Assembly (NCBI RefSeq): GCF_051622035.1
Contig: NC_135366.1
Location: forward strand, 10,621,501 to 10,685,500
Direction of reading: 5' to 3'
Length of the DNA stretch: 64,000 bases
From: Arctopsyche grandis
Taxonomy: Eukaryota; Arthropoda; Insecta; Trichoptera; Hydropsychidae
Made by a program: the position numbers and the translations under genes. Below, one piece after another: positions 37,179-46,904 of this stretch (position 1 is the stretch's first letter; each line of letters starts with the position of its first letter). Below the pieces are notes generated by a model. It worked only from the letters and a program-made list of their open reading frames with translations, was not told the origin of the DNA and did not search any database.

Positions 37179-37773
37179 CTAAAGGAAAACCTCACAGAAG
37201 ACAGTCAAATAGAAACTCCATCTCAAAAGAATTTCTACGTCAATTAAGTCTACAAACTTGGAAAAGTCATTGTCAAGATATTGCTTCGCTGGAAGAGACT
37301 CATCTCACCCAGATATTCATTCGTGAATCGCGTTCACGTAACGCCGTGCTCAATCGACACGTTGGAACAGTATCACCCAAGACACATCGACGGATTCAAA
37401 TCCTGGCAACCAACATCTTCGCGGATCGCGCAAGGTGGTGAACTTCGTTCTTCAAGGAAGCCAAGACTCCACGACTACGACGACGACTACGACTACTACA
37501 TCTACAGTATTAACAGCATCACTTCACCTTACTTCACTTCACATCACGAGAGAGAGAGAGAATTCTTCTTCTACACATTACAGCAGTACAACGACCACGA
37601 TGAAGATATTAATGTAGGTCTTTATTATAAATACTAACCATAAAATTGTACAAACACTGTAAACACACACATACATAAACACACACTACACACGAAAGGT
37701 AATCTCATTGCAAAAAAAAAAATTAAACTCACTTCTTAAACTTTGCAATTAATCAATTAATTAAAAACTCAAA
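37179..37773 (+). other. Gypsy leader (5' untranslated region)
   Basis: This 600-bp leader contains GAC/TAC trinucleotide runs near 37,475-37,500 and an agagagag run near 37,550. The ORF at 37,281-37,637 has no Gag-like features and is probably not translated as a product. A possible 5' splice site (AAAG|GTAATC) lies near 37,699, suited to producing an env mRNA. Confidence 0.5.
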
Positions 37774-38817
37774 ATGGTTGGAACTTCAGGTGATAGTCCA
37801 ATACCAGAGGTACCAGAAGCATTAACAAAATTCACGATAGGTGAAATATCTTTAACAATATTATTCAAGTTCATAACGTCATACAATGGAGATAGGGACA
37901 CGCTCGAAATCTTCTTGACAAATTGCGATAGAACTCTTTTAATGGCTAGTCCGTCTCAAACAGAAACACTCTTTAAATATATCTTAGCATCATTAACAGA
38001 TAAAGCGGCAATAGTATGTGCAAATCATGATATAAAATCATGGAAAGAACTTAAAGAAATCCTACGGAGGAATTTCGGCGAAAGGAAACATTACGCGCAA
38101 TTGCTCATGGAACTGCAACAAACAAAACAAGGAGCCAGTGAGAAAGTAGCATCTTTCGTTAACAGGATTGAAACCTGCGTTAAAGATTGCCTAGTTTGCA
38201 TAAAACAAACGGCCACGACGGAAATGGCAAAGGGCAAGATAGAAAGCATCGAAGAACTTAGTCTTCAAGTATTTAACTTCGGAATACATAGCTCATTAGC
38301 TACAATTCTAAGAGCAAGAAACCCAAAGACCTTAAACCAAGCAATAAACATAGCGCTTGAAGAAGAAAGGATAAACAAGCTTCAAGACTTTACCAGAAAA
38401 CGATGTGGCATCTGCAATAAAGATGGCCACACGGCTAATAATTGTTATAAAAAATCGGGAAACGTAAATCGGAATAATCGCGATTTTACTAGTAAATTTA
38501 AAAATTTAAACATTAACACATACGAGGCAACTAAAAAAATATGCAAATTTTGCAAAAAGGAAGGACACTTAATCGATAAGTGTTATAAGAGAGCCAATCA
38601 GGGCAACGCCGTAGAGCGACCCACGAGTAATTTTAATTGGGGAACCAACGCTCCCGTGCGTCCTCAAAATAAATTCGTAAGACGGGACGACAAAGATCGT
38701 AATCCGCAGCAAAACTTCAATCGGAATGCGCAAAAGACGCATCTCCACATGATCAATAGATCAAAAAACGGGCGGCAATCGGTCGATGCTCGGATCGACT
38801 CAACCGATTTGCTTTAG
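37774..38817 (+). CDS. gag: Gag polyprotein
   Basis: The Gag structural protein forms virus-like particles and packages RNA. It has 347 codons and the ATG at 37,774 follows a non-coding leader. The N-terminal two thirds is a helical capsid-like region (FITSYNGDRDTLEIFLTNCD, then LKEILRRNFGERKHYAQLL) typical of Gypsy-type Gag. The C-terminal third has two CCHC zinc knuckles, CGICNKDGHTANNC and CKFCKKEGHLIDKC (each C-x2-C-x4-H-x4-C), followed by a basic, Asn/Arg-rich tail. The frame is intact. A heptanucleotide slip site and hairpin near its 3' end (38,763-38,808) feed ribosomes into pol in the -1 frame. Confidence 0.93.
   Translation: MVGTSGDSPIPEVPEALTKFTIGEISLTILFKFITSYNGDRDTLEIFLTNCDRTLLMASPSQTETLFKYILASLTDKAAIVCANHDIKSWKELKEILRRNFGERKHYAQLLMELQQTKQGASEKVASFVNRIETCVKDCLVCIKQTATTEMAKGKIESIEELSLQVFNFGIHSSLATILRARNPKTLNQAINIALEEERINKLQDFTRKRCGICNKDGHTANNCYKKSGNVNRNNRDFTSKFKNLNINTYEATKKICKFCKKEGHLIDKCYKRANQGNAVERPTSNFNWGTNAPVRPQNKFVRRDDKDRNPQQNFNRNAQKTHLHMINRSKNGRQSVDARIDSTDLL
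38763..38808 (+). promoter_or_regulatory. -1 programmed ribosomal frameshift signal (gag-pol)
   Basis: The heptamer AAAAAAC at 38,763-38,769 is in the correct phase (A AAA AAC) in the gag frame. After an 8-base spacer, a hairpin follows. The outer arms are atcggt (38,778-38,783) and accgat (38,803-38,808). The inner arms are cgat (38,84-87 of this block, i.e. 38,784-38,787) and atcg (38,794-38,797). The pol frame is open from this point through the gag stop to the protease. This matches the canonical retroviral arrangement. Confidence 0.8.
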
Positions 38818-40958
38818 ATCCAATAATCTACCATCTAGGTGACTACAGTCTGGGAAACATGAAAATCCTTCGACTTAGTATACCGAAAGGAGATGACTAC
38901 ATCTCGAGATCATTCCTTGTCGACACTGGGGCAGGAATATCTTTAATAAAAGATTATTGCATAGATGAAACTGTTTCGTTGATAGACGAAAATATACATC
39001 TAAACGGAATATCCGGTGATTCCACGATCAAAGCCCTTGGAAGTATTTTTATTAACCTCAATATTGATGGTTATCGGCTCAGTAATAAGTTTCAAGTCAT
39101 CCAAGATGATGATAGTTTAAACCTCGATTATGACGGGATAATCGGAGGAGATCTCTTAGAAAAAGAGAAGGCAACCTTAGATTACGCGAATAATCTATTG
39201 ATTTTAAACAACGGCCTAAAAATAAAATTGAAACATAAAAGTCCTCTAAATGAAAATAACAATTATAGCAATTTAAATGAAAATAATAATTCTGTAAATG
39301 AAAATTATGATAACGAAAATCATATTAATATTTTAAAACCAAGAACAGAAACTTTAATAGAAATCAATGTACTTAACCCTGAAATAGAGGAAGGCATTGT
39401 TGAACAAGAATTAAATATACCAGGAGTATATCTCGCTAAAGCCATAGTTAAAGTAAATAAAAACTCTAAAGCTTTATGCACAATTTTAAATCTAACGGAA
39501 AAAAGTATTACGCTAGATACATTGGAAATAAAATTAAAGCCAATGAATAAAGAAGTATATAAATTAGATAGAGACAATAGATCTAAAATCGAAGATAGAA
39601 AAAAATTATTGAACAAAACTATTAGAATGGATCACTTGAATCCAGAAGAAAAAATGTCATTAATATCACTTTGCGAAAAATATCATTACATATTTCATTT
39701 GACGGGAGATAAATTAACATCTACGGATTGCATAGAACATAAAATCATAACTAACTCGGATAAACCAATACATAATAAATCATATAGGTATCCAGAAGTT
39801 CATAAAAAAGAAGTAAACGATCAGATCGAGAAAATGTTGAACGAAAACATAATCAAACCTTCAACTTCTCCTTGGTCCTCGCCTTTATGGGTCGTACCCA
39901 AAAAGAAAGACGCCTCAGGACAAGAGAAATGGAGAATAGTTATCGACTATCGACAATTAAATAACATCACCATAGGAGATGCATATCCTCTTCCAAACAT
40001 AAATGAAATACTTGACCAACTAGGAAAAAGTAAATATTTTACCACTTTAGATTTAGCAAACGGATTCCATCAAATCAAAGTAGATTCAAAAGACATTATA
40101 AAAACCGCGTTCTCTACACCCAATGGACACTACGAATATCATCGTATGCCATTCGGCCTTAAGAATGCACCAGCCACTTTTCAAAGGCTGATGAATAACA
40201 TATTAAGCGGACTTAACGGTACGAGTTGCTTTGTCTATTTAGATGACATTGTCATATATGCAACCACGCTTAAAGAACATAACACAAAACTAGAAAAAGT
40301 ATTCGACAAACTTGCGAAAAATAACCTAAAATTACAACCAGATAAGTGCGAATTCTTACGAACAGAGGTAGCTTATCTAGGCCATATAATAACTGATAAG
40401 GGAGTATTGCCCAACCCAGACAAGATTAGGTGCATCAAGGAATGCCAAGAACCTAGGACACCGAAGGAAATCAAATCATTCATGGGATTAACTAGTTATT
40501 ATCGTAAATTCATAAAAGATTTTAGTAAAACCATTAAACCTTTAACAACCTTGTTAAAAAAGGATACACTATTTAATTGGGGTCATGAACAGCAAAATGC
40601 ATTTGACACTCTTAAAGAACAATTAACCTCAACTCCAATATTACAATACCCAGATTTTACCCAACAATTTATATTGACTACTGACGCATCAGACTATGCA
40701 ATAGGCGCAGTATTAAGCCAAGGAAAATCAGGAAAAGACTTACCAATCTCTTACGGCTCTAGAACTCTCAACAAAGCAGAGATTAATTATAGTACCATAG
40801 AAAAAGAACTATTAGCTATAATTTGGGGAGTAGAACATTATAGACCATATCTGTACGGCAGGAAATTTACTATCTATACCGATCACAGACCCTTAAGATA
40901 TCTATTCGAAATGCAAAAGCCCGTACATCTAAATTTATTAGATGGAGACTCAGACTAG
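38769..40958 (+). pseudogene. pol: Pol part 1: protease, reverse transcriptase, RNase H (frameshifted at its end)
   Basis: This part matures the polyprotein and synthesises element DNA. Translation should enter at 38,769 by -1 frameshifting; the first ATG is at 38,859. From that ATG, an aspartic protease (VDTGAGISLIK) lies near residue 22. The RT spans about residues 290-520, with WRIVIDYRQLNNIT, LDLANGFHQI, MPFGLKNAPATFQ and catalytic YLDD at 40,236-40,247 (residue ~460). RNase H starts near residue 600 (TTDASDYAIGAVL, later YSTIEKELLAI and IYTDHRPL). Close to 40,920 the frame changes and translation stops at 40,956-40,958, while the expected RNase H end continues in the next frame. A single-base deletion, mutational or from assembly, is the simplest cause. 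Confidence 0.9.
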
Positions 40959-41107
40959 AGGAATATGATTATGATATTCAGTATAAAGAAGGAAGAATTA
41001 ACTGTAACGCAGACTTCTTATCTAGAATCAAAAATGAAAGCTATGAATCATTTTTACGATATGATCACACTAAACTCAATTTAAAAATGCAGGAAATACA
41101 GAAATCA

Positions 41108-41500
41108 TTATTAGAAAGCGACAGTAATATTGCACACTGCGTTTCTAAAGATCTGAAAATGTCTAAAGGCATTGCAGAAGAAATAAAAGGAATAATAAAA
41201 AATTATAATGAATTAATTAATACGAGACGAGATATAACAGATATATTACATTCAAAATTCGAGAGTAAAATAATTTATCATTTAGTAACGAAAGCAAAAT
41301 ACTTTGACAAACCGACATATGAAAATGTCTTTCAAACGCTTAAAAACCTTAGAGATCTTTTAAAGGAAGATAAAATCAAAACCCTAGCTATACCAAAACT
41401 TGCTAGTGGAGAAGATAACCTAGCTTGGAAACGAATTAAACAAATGATACAATACGTATTTAGAGACTCGGAAATAAATATACAATTATATATAAAACCA
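41108..41500 (+). other. Macro domain (TARG1/OARD1-like) inside Pol
   Basis: About 130 residues between RNase H and integrase fit the TARG1/OARD1 family of macro domains, which bind ADP-ribose and remove it from proteins. The N-terminal ligand-binding strand-helix is SNIAHCVSKDLKMSKGIAEE. The middle is IIYHLVTKAKYFDKPTYEN. The C-terminal part is IKTLAIPKLASGEDNLAWKR followed by MIQYVFRD and INIQLYI. The lysine of the LVTK strand and the aspartate of GED-NLAW stand where TARG1 has its catalytic Lys and Asp. The glycine-rich loop is altered (ASGED). Identification is from family knowledge; activity is inferred. Confidence 0.7.
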
Positions 41501-41859
41501 ATTAACGTAAATCCAATAACTTACGACTTGATAAACGAATCAGAACTTTTATCACCTATCAGAACGCCTGATATAGACGAACTAATTCGGACAAGAGACG
41601 ATCTTGACGAAGAAACCATGGACTTCAACGAAAACCTGTTCGATGAAGAACCAGATATTCAATTAAATTACCAACCTTCAGATAACGAACAAGAGATAGA
41701 TTCTTCTAGCGAAATTAACTTTAAAAACTTTATGAGAACAATAAAACTAGGAACAACCGAAAACAACGAAAACGTTACGGAAACGAACGGATACTTATTA
41801 ACCAATATAAATATTGCGTATCCAACATCATTAGACCTTGATGAAAACAACCCTTATTG

Positions 41860-42195
41860 TTTATCCATATTAGAAGACTTATCCAGTCAAGAAATGTTAT
41901 CAGAAAGAGAAAAGCAATTAAAAGATGTGATACTAACAGAATCGAAAGATTTCAAAAGGAAATACTTTCACTGTTTCACTAAAGTTCACTATTTCGATAA
42001 AACCGAAACTAAGATAATATTCGAAACGTTAGTTAATTTAAAAATTAAATTAATCGAATTTAACATTGACCAATTAGCAATAGCAAATTTCCAAAATCAA
42101 TATGACACTATGTCAACTGCTAAAATAAAACTCATGATTGAATTTATATTTAAAGATACAAACATAAAAATACTAATATGTCATAATAAATTAAT
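41860..42195 (+). other. Second, degenerate macro-like segment inside Pol
   Basis: A second segment repeats the layout of the first: FHCFTKVHYFDKTETKIIFE aligns with YHLVTKAKYFDKPTYENVFQ. Then FNIDQLAIANF and IKLMIEFIFKDTNIKILIC align with the C-terminal part of the first copy. The catalytic loop is not recognisable (NQYDTM in place of the G-x-D loop), and the N-terminal half is hardly visible. It looks like a duplicated, no longer catalytic macro fold immediately before the integrase zinc domain. Confidence 0.55.
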
Positions 42196-43257
42196 AACTC
42201 CAACATCTAGCCAAATACCAATCATCTTAAAGGAAAATCATAATTCTCCAACAGCAGGACATACAGGATTGATGAAAACCTTAGCTAGAATAAAAACTAA
42301 ATATATTTGGAACAATATGAAAGACGACATATTAAACTATATAAAAAACTGTATTGATTGTCAGAAAAACAAAACTGATAGACATAAATACAAGGCACCA
42401 ATGGAAATTACCACTACGTCAACGACGGCATTTGAAAGAATAGCCATAGACATTGTAGGACCATTAAACGAAACCGAAAAGGGAAATAAATATATTCTAA
42501 CTGTACAAGATGACTTGACGAAATATTCTCAAGCGTACGCGATAAAAATAACAAATTCAGAAACAATCGCAATTAATCTTATCACACATTTCTCACATTA
42601 CGGAATACCGAAATCATTACTCACGGATTTAGGAACTCAATTTACAAGTAACATCACGAAAGAACTTACGAAATTATTAAAAATAAAACATTTGAAAACT
42701 ACGGCATATCATCCACAAACTAATGGAGCCTTAGAAAGATCCCATTCAACTCTTAAAGATTATTTAACAAACTTTGTAAACAATACTCATACAAATTGGG
42801 ACGAATTATTAACATTCGCAATGCTGTGTTATAATACAACACAACATACCGCAACTAAATTCACACCTTACGAACTAGTATTCGGACATACGCCAATATT
42901 ACCTAGTTCATTGAATGAATTAGAACCAGACGTAACATATGGAACATATATAAATACGTTAAAATTCAGATTAGCAAAAATAAGAAATCTTGCACGAGAA
43001 AACATAATTCGCGCCAAGATACAAGCTAAAAGAAATTACGATAAGAACATTCACGACTACAATTACGAAGTGAATGACTTAATACTGTTAAAAATGAATA
43101 TTATACCACGTTCATTAAACAAGAAGCTGACTGCGAACTGGAAAGGTCCATATCGCATTACTGAAATACATAATAATCAAACCATCACCATTCGAATCGA
43201 AAATAACCGATTGAAACGCGTTCATAAAAACATTATAAAACCATTCTATGGATAAAA

Positions 43258-43265
43258 TATTTCAG
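43258..43265 (+). promoter_or_regulatory. Candidate 3' splice site for env mRNA
   Basis: TATTTCAG lies three bases after the pol stop and one base before the env frame. Gypsy-type env genes are known to be expressed from a spliced subgenomic RNA. The matching donor would have to contribute two bases of a codon. Confidence 0.5.
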
Positions 43266-43266
43266 A

Positions 43267-45111
43267 TTGCTCATCCTAACCACCAGACTCGCATCCTCAC
43301 AAAACATCACTACCATTCCAAAAGGCAACGGCCTTTACTTCAATCAAATCGGAACGATCAAAATAAGCGAAGGAAGCTGGAACGTATTAACATATATTAA
43401 TACAACTATTATTCAACTTGAATTAGATCAAATACGCGAAGGACTTACAAATCTTTCAACGAAATGTCAAATTATTAGAAAAAATATTAGAAAAGTAGGA
43501 TGTTATAAACATCTTAATCCTTTAGAATCATTATATGAAGAAATCAAGAATAAATACCAAGATATAACTTATCTAGTATTAAGAAAACGTACCAAGCGAG
43601 GACTTATAGACGGAATAGGTACAGTATTGAAAACCGTATTCGGAACCTTAGATGCAGAAGACGCTAAATACTATGACGAATCAATTGATAAAATAAACCA
43701 AGACGAGACCCACATAATAGAACTTATGAAAGGTCAGATACACGTCACAGAAGACGCAATAAATAGCTTTAACAAAACAATTGTTAACCTTAATAATAAC
43801 GAAAAACTCCTGAATATAGGATTAAATAAAATAGATGTACTATTAAATAAAACTAAATTAGAAATAGACTTTACCGAAATGAACTCAGTTTATAGGGAAC
43901 AAACGGAATTATTAACTTTAAATCTAGATAGATTAAGAGATAGAATAGAGACAATAATTTACTCCATTCTTTTCGCAAAACAGCAAATATTACACCCAGA
44001 CATATTATCACCAGCAACCTTATATAAAGAATTAGAAGATAAATCAAAAATGATACCCAGTGGATATGAATTGCCATTACCACTTAGATATGAAACCTCA
44101 CATACGTTAATGGACATAGGAGAATTGATAGTATATTCCACTTATGGAAAAATAATATATTTACTAAAAATACCACTAGTAACTTCAAACGAATACAAAC
44201 TTTACAAAATGTATCCATTACCAATTCCACACGATGATCATACTGACATCTACTCACTAATACTACCAAATAAGAATTATATAATAAAGTCAAAAGACGA
44301 ACTAACTTATGCCATGTTTGACATAATAAAAGAAAAATGTAAGATTATAAGTAACGAAAAATATGTATGCACGGAACTGAATCTGTTGTCAGTCCATCAA
44401 AATAATGAATGTGAACCCAGTCTACTAATCAATAATGTAAGAATTATTCCAGAAACTTGCAGAACTAGAAATATAAAAGGAAAAATAAACCTTTGGCAAA
44501 AGCTCACAGCTAACAGATGGTTATATACCTTATCTGAAAATGCCAGAATTAAAATAGAATGTAAAGATAAAATCAGTAAAATTGTAGAATTAATACATAC
44601 AGGAATGTTAAGTTTAGACAAGAATTGTAAAACTTATAATGGACTTATAAAAATCTCATCTAACGATCAATTACAAGTAGAATATGAGAATCCATACTCA
44701 AATATTAACATCATTAACGATAAATGTTGTCTACTTAAAGACTTTAACAGCTCCTTATATAACGTAGATCCTATTGAACTAGAAAACGTTGAACTTTCGA
44801 ATTCAATGAATACAATAAATAAACTGGAAAAATTCAACGACAAATTGGAAGATTATCAAAATCAACCAATCATTGTGAAACATTCACATGTACTTTTATA
44901 TATATCTTTAACAATAATTATAATCATAAGTATAATCATAACCTTTATGCTTAAAGGATACATAATAAAAAAATATTGTAAAAATAAGCCCAGATTCAAT
45001 ATACACTTCAAGAAAAGAAATAATTTAGAATCAAGTAACGTAGAAATTCTAGATAATGAAAGTTCGCCTATGACAGCCGAACAAAGATTAAATTCAATTC
45101 AAATTCACTAA
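43267..45111 (+). CDS. env: Env-like glycoprotein (insect errantivirus type)
   Basis: This would be a membrane fusion glycoprotein of the errantivirus type. The frame is 614 codons from 43,267, but it starts with TTG and no in-frame ATG lies at its beginning. A splice acceptor (tatttcag ending at 43,265) suggests translation from a spliced mRNA that brings the start codon from upstream. Features in order are a short hydrophobic N-terminus, a furin-type site RKRTKR (43,582-43,599) followed directly by a glycine-rich fusion-peptide-like stretch GLIDGIGTVLKTVFGTL, coiled-coil-like heptads, cysteine-rich ectodomain, a membrane anchor of ~20 residues (about 44,890-44,955) and a ~50-residue cytoplasmic tail. 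The frame has no stop. Whether it is functional is unknown. Confidence 0.85.
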   Translation: MLILTTRLASSQNITTIPKGNGLYFNQIGTIKISEGSWNVLTYINTTIIQLELDQIREGLTNLSTKCQIIRKNIRKVGCYKHLNPLESLYEEIKNKYQDITYLVLRKRTKRGLIDGIGTVLKTVFGTLDAEDAKYYDESIDKINQDETHIIELMKGQIHVTEDAINSFNKTIVNLNNNEKLLNIGLNKIDVLLNKTKLEIDFTEMNSVYREQTELLTLNLDRLRDRIETIIYSILFAKQQILHPDILSPATLYKELEDKSKMIPSGYELPLPLRYETSHTLMDIGELIVYSTYGKIIYLLKIPLVTSNEYKLYKMYPLPIPHDDHTDIYSLILPNKNYIIKSKDELTYAMFDIIKEKCKIISNEKYVCTELNLLSVHQNNECEPSLLINNVRIIPETCRTRNIKGKINLWQKLTANRWLYTLSENARIKIECKDKISKIVELIHTGMLSLDKNCKTYNGLIKISSNDQLQVEYENPYSNINIINDKCCLLKDFNSSLYNVDPIELENVELSNSMNTINKLEKFNDKLEDYQNQPIIVKHSHVLLYISLTIIIIISIIITFMLKGYIIKKYCKNKPRFNIHFKKRNNLESSNVEILDNESSPMTAEQRLNSIQIH

Positions 45112-45135
45112 ATTCAAATATTAGTGAATTACTTT

Positions 45136-45148
45136 AAGAAGGGAGGGA
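45136..45148 (+). other. Polypurine tract
   Basis: aagaagggaggga directly precedes the TG of the 3' LTR. It primes plus-strand DNA synthesis. Confidence 0.9.
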
Positions 45149-45973
45149 TGTTATGACCTCATAGCATTGATATTTATAACGAAAGCCTTATCTGCTTTCC
45201 ACTTTAGATAACCACATACGATCGCACCAGACGAATCAGATTACGAACCAGACGAATCAGATTACGAACCATGCGAACCGTCAGCACATTTCACATTCCA
45301 CATTCTTTAGATAACCACATACGATCGCACCAGACGAATCGGATTACGAACTGTGTGAATGGTCAGCACATTCCACATTCCACATTCTTTAGATAACCAC
45401 ATACGATCGCACCAGACGAATCGGATTACGAACTGTGTGAATGGTCAACACATTGCACATTCCACATTCTTTAGATAACACAAGAAATGGCGTCGTCTAT
45501 TTTGTATAAAAGGGGATACACGAACCCCGATAAGTCAGATTACCTCAGACAACACCACGTATAACTACTCTACTCTACTAGTGAAAACTCTTGTGAAAAC
45601 CCTTGTGAAAACCCTTGTGAAAACCCTTGTGAAAACTCTTGTGAAAACCCTTGTGAACTCTTGTGAAAAGCCTAGAAAAAACCTTGTGAAATTCCTTTGT
45701 TTAAAACTAGCATTTATAAACATTAACTTCAACTTAAACTTAAAACATCGAAGTGATCTGGACCTTTTTATAAAAGGGTGCCTATAAATATCTCTTAGGC
45801 TAATATTGTAAACATTATTAAAGAATATAATAAATTCTAACTAATAAGAAAAACAAGTGACTTTTTATTACGGAAACAAAAAAGTGTTTATCTGGTTTGC
45901 TCGTAGATCAAACATTGATCTGCTTGTGAATCAGATATCACATTTTGTGTCTCCGGTCCGTCAGGACATAACA
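45149..45973 (+). repeat. 3' LTR of the Gypsy element
   Basis: It is 825 bp, the same length as the 5' LTR, and I found no difference by eye along U3 repeats, minisatellite or ends. Identity indicates a recent insertion. The 68-codon ORF at 45,581-45,787 (repeating KTLV) is the 12-bp minisatellite and not a gene. Confidence 0.95.
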
Positions 45974-46129
45974 GTATGTACATGATAGGAACTACCCCAA
46001 AGTGACACATATGGTGAGATTATTTTTAGTACTAACAATTTTTCAAACATAACGGTACATAGAATAAAATAGAGACATCTATGGGCAATCAACAAAACTT
46101 TTGATGCACAGAAAATTTGTATTATGCAT

Positions 46130-46363
46130 TGTTCCGACTTTTATAATGACGTATGGCAAACAGTCTTATTAACTGATTGTCGATTGGCATTATTGACGAG
46201 TTGGCAGTAGTGTCGACCCAAGCGGAAGAACGCTACGGTCGGTGAGTCATCGAGTAGACGGCGTACGGACAACTTGTGTTCTCGTACGCTCCTCTGGCCC
46301 ATATCCACGTGCAGATTTTACATTTCAATAAACTACATCAAACCATTATCGAAGTCTTTTCCA
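46130..46363 (+). repeat. 5' LTR of the BEL/Pao element
   Basis: It begins TGTTCCGACTT and ends TTTTCCA. Compared with the 3' LTR it has four extra bases in two places and three substitutions. AATAAA (about 46,327-46,332) near the end may be the polyadenylation signal. Confidence 0.92.
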
Positions 46364-46904
46364 TGATGGTCATTTCGAACCGGACACCAGTAACCTAGGC
46401 CACAACACCAAACGGGAAAACCAATAGGAAAAAACGTGGTCGAGAAAAAATGGATGTCAATTAAGAAATCGGTATCGTTCCTTTGTTACTATCCATACCT
46501 TTCCAATACTAATAACATGTTTGCTTCTATTTCAGCAATATATTGATTGATGTACAGAGGTACATGACCGCGTGATTGACGCAGAAAATATATAAATAAA
46601 AACATAACCTACAAAGACGCATGGGACACAGAGGTAATCCAAAATTATCGGAACGATCACATAAACATCGTAAAGGATATTCAAGTAAGTGAATGTATTC
46701 AATCTCAGGCAATCTGTTCAAAAGGCAATCATGTGGGTAGGTCAGTTTTTAAAATATGTTTTAAAGTATAACAATTAATTAACGCGATTGTATAAAATAA
46801 TATCGCGCTACGAAGGAATGTTTCATCGGTCGCATCGAATTTCGTATTAAAAGTGTAAAATCAGATGTAGTGTAAAATTAGCAAAGCACGTGGGGAATTA
46901 TACT
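46364..46904 (+). other. BEL leader, first part, with primer binding site candidate
   Basis: tggtcatttcgaaccgga at 46,367-46,384 lies three bases after the LTR and is the likely primer site. I cannot assign the tRNA with confidence. The rest is non-coding. Confidence 0.5.

Larger units (their letters stand above)
40925..43255 (+). pseudogene. pol: Pol part 2: macro-like domains and integrase (out of frame with part 1)
   Basis: The frame is open from about 40,925 to the stop at 43,253-43,255; the first ATG is at 41,087. It begins with the lost end of RNase H and then carries two macro-like segments (described separately). Integrase follows, which inserts element DNA. Its zinc domain is H-H-C-C (AGHTGLMKTL...IKNCIDCQKNK, about 42,238-42,365). 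The catalytic triad is D (42,449), D (42,626) and E (42,734), with 35 residues between the last two (TDLGTQF and NGALERSH). The C-terminal part (LTANWKGPYRITEIHNN) is the usual Gypsy chromatin/SH3-like tail (GPY motif). All integrase residues are intact. Only the junction with part 1 is broken. Confidence 0.9.
36323..45977 (+). mobile_element. Gypsy-type LTR retrotransposon with env (errantivirus-like), including GTAT target duplication
   Basis: A complete provirus structure is present: 4-bp GTAT duplications (36,323-36,326 and 45,974-45,977), LTRs of 825 bp, primer binding site, leader, gag, pol (protease, RT, RNase H, macro-like domains, integrase), env and a purine tract (aagaagggaggga, 45,136-45,148) just before the 3' LTR. 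The two LTRs look identical, so insertion is recent. The domain order PR-RT-RH-IN and the 4-bp duplication place it in Ty3/Gypsy. Pol is broken by one frameshift near 40,920; gag and env are open. Confidence 0.95.

Noticed and set aside
37281..37637. 118-codon ORF in the Gypsy leader as an extra gene
   Set aside because: Trinucleotide-repeat-driven, lacks domains, and lies between the primer binding site and gag, where leader sequence is expected.
43248..43400. ATG at the end of pol as the env start
   Set aside because: It is in a different frame from env and runs into a stop after about 50 codons with no Env features.
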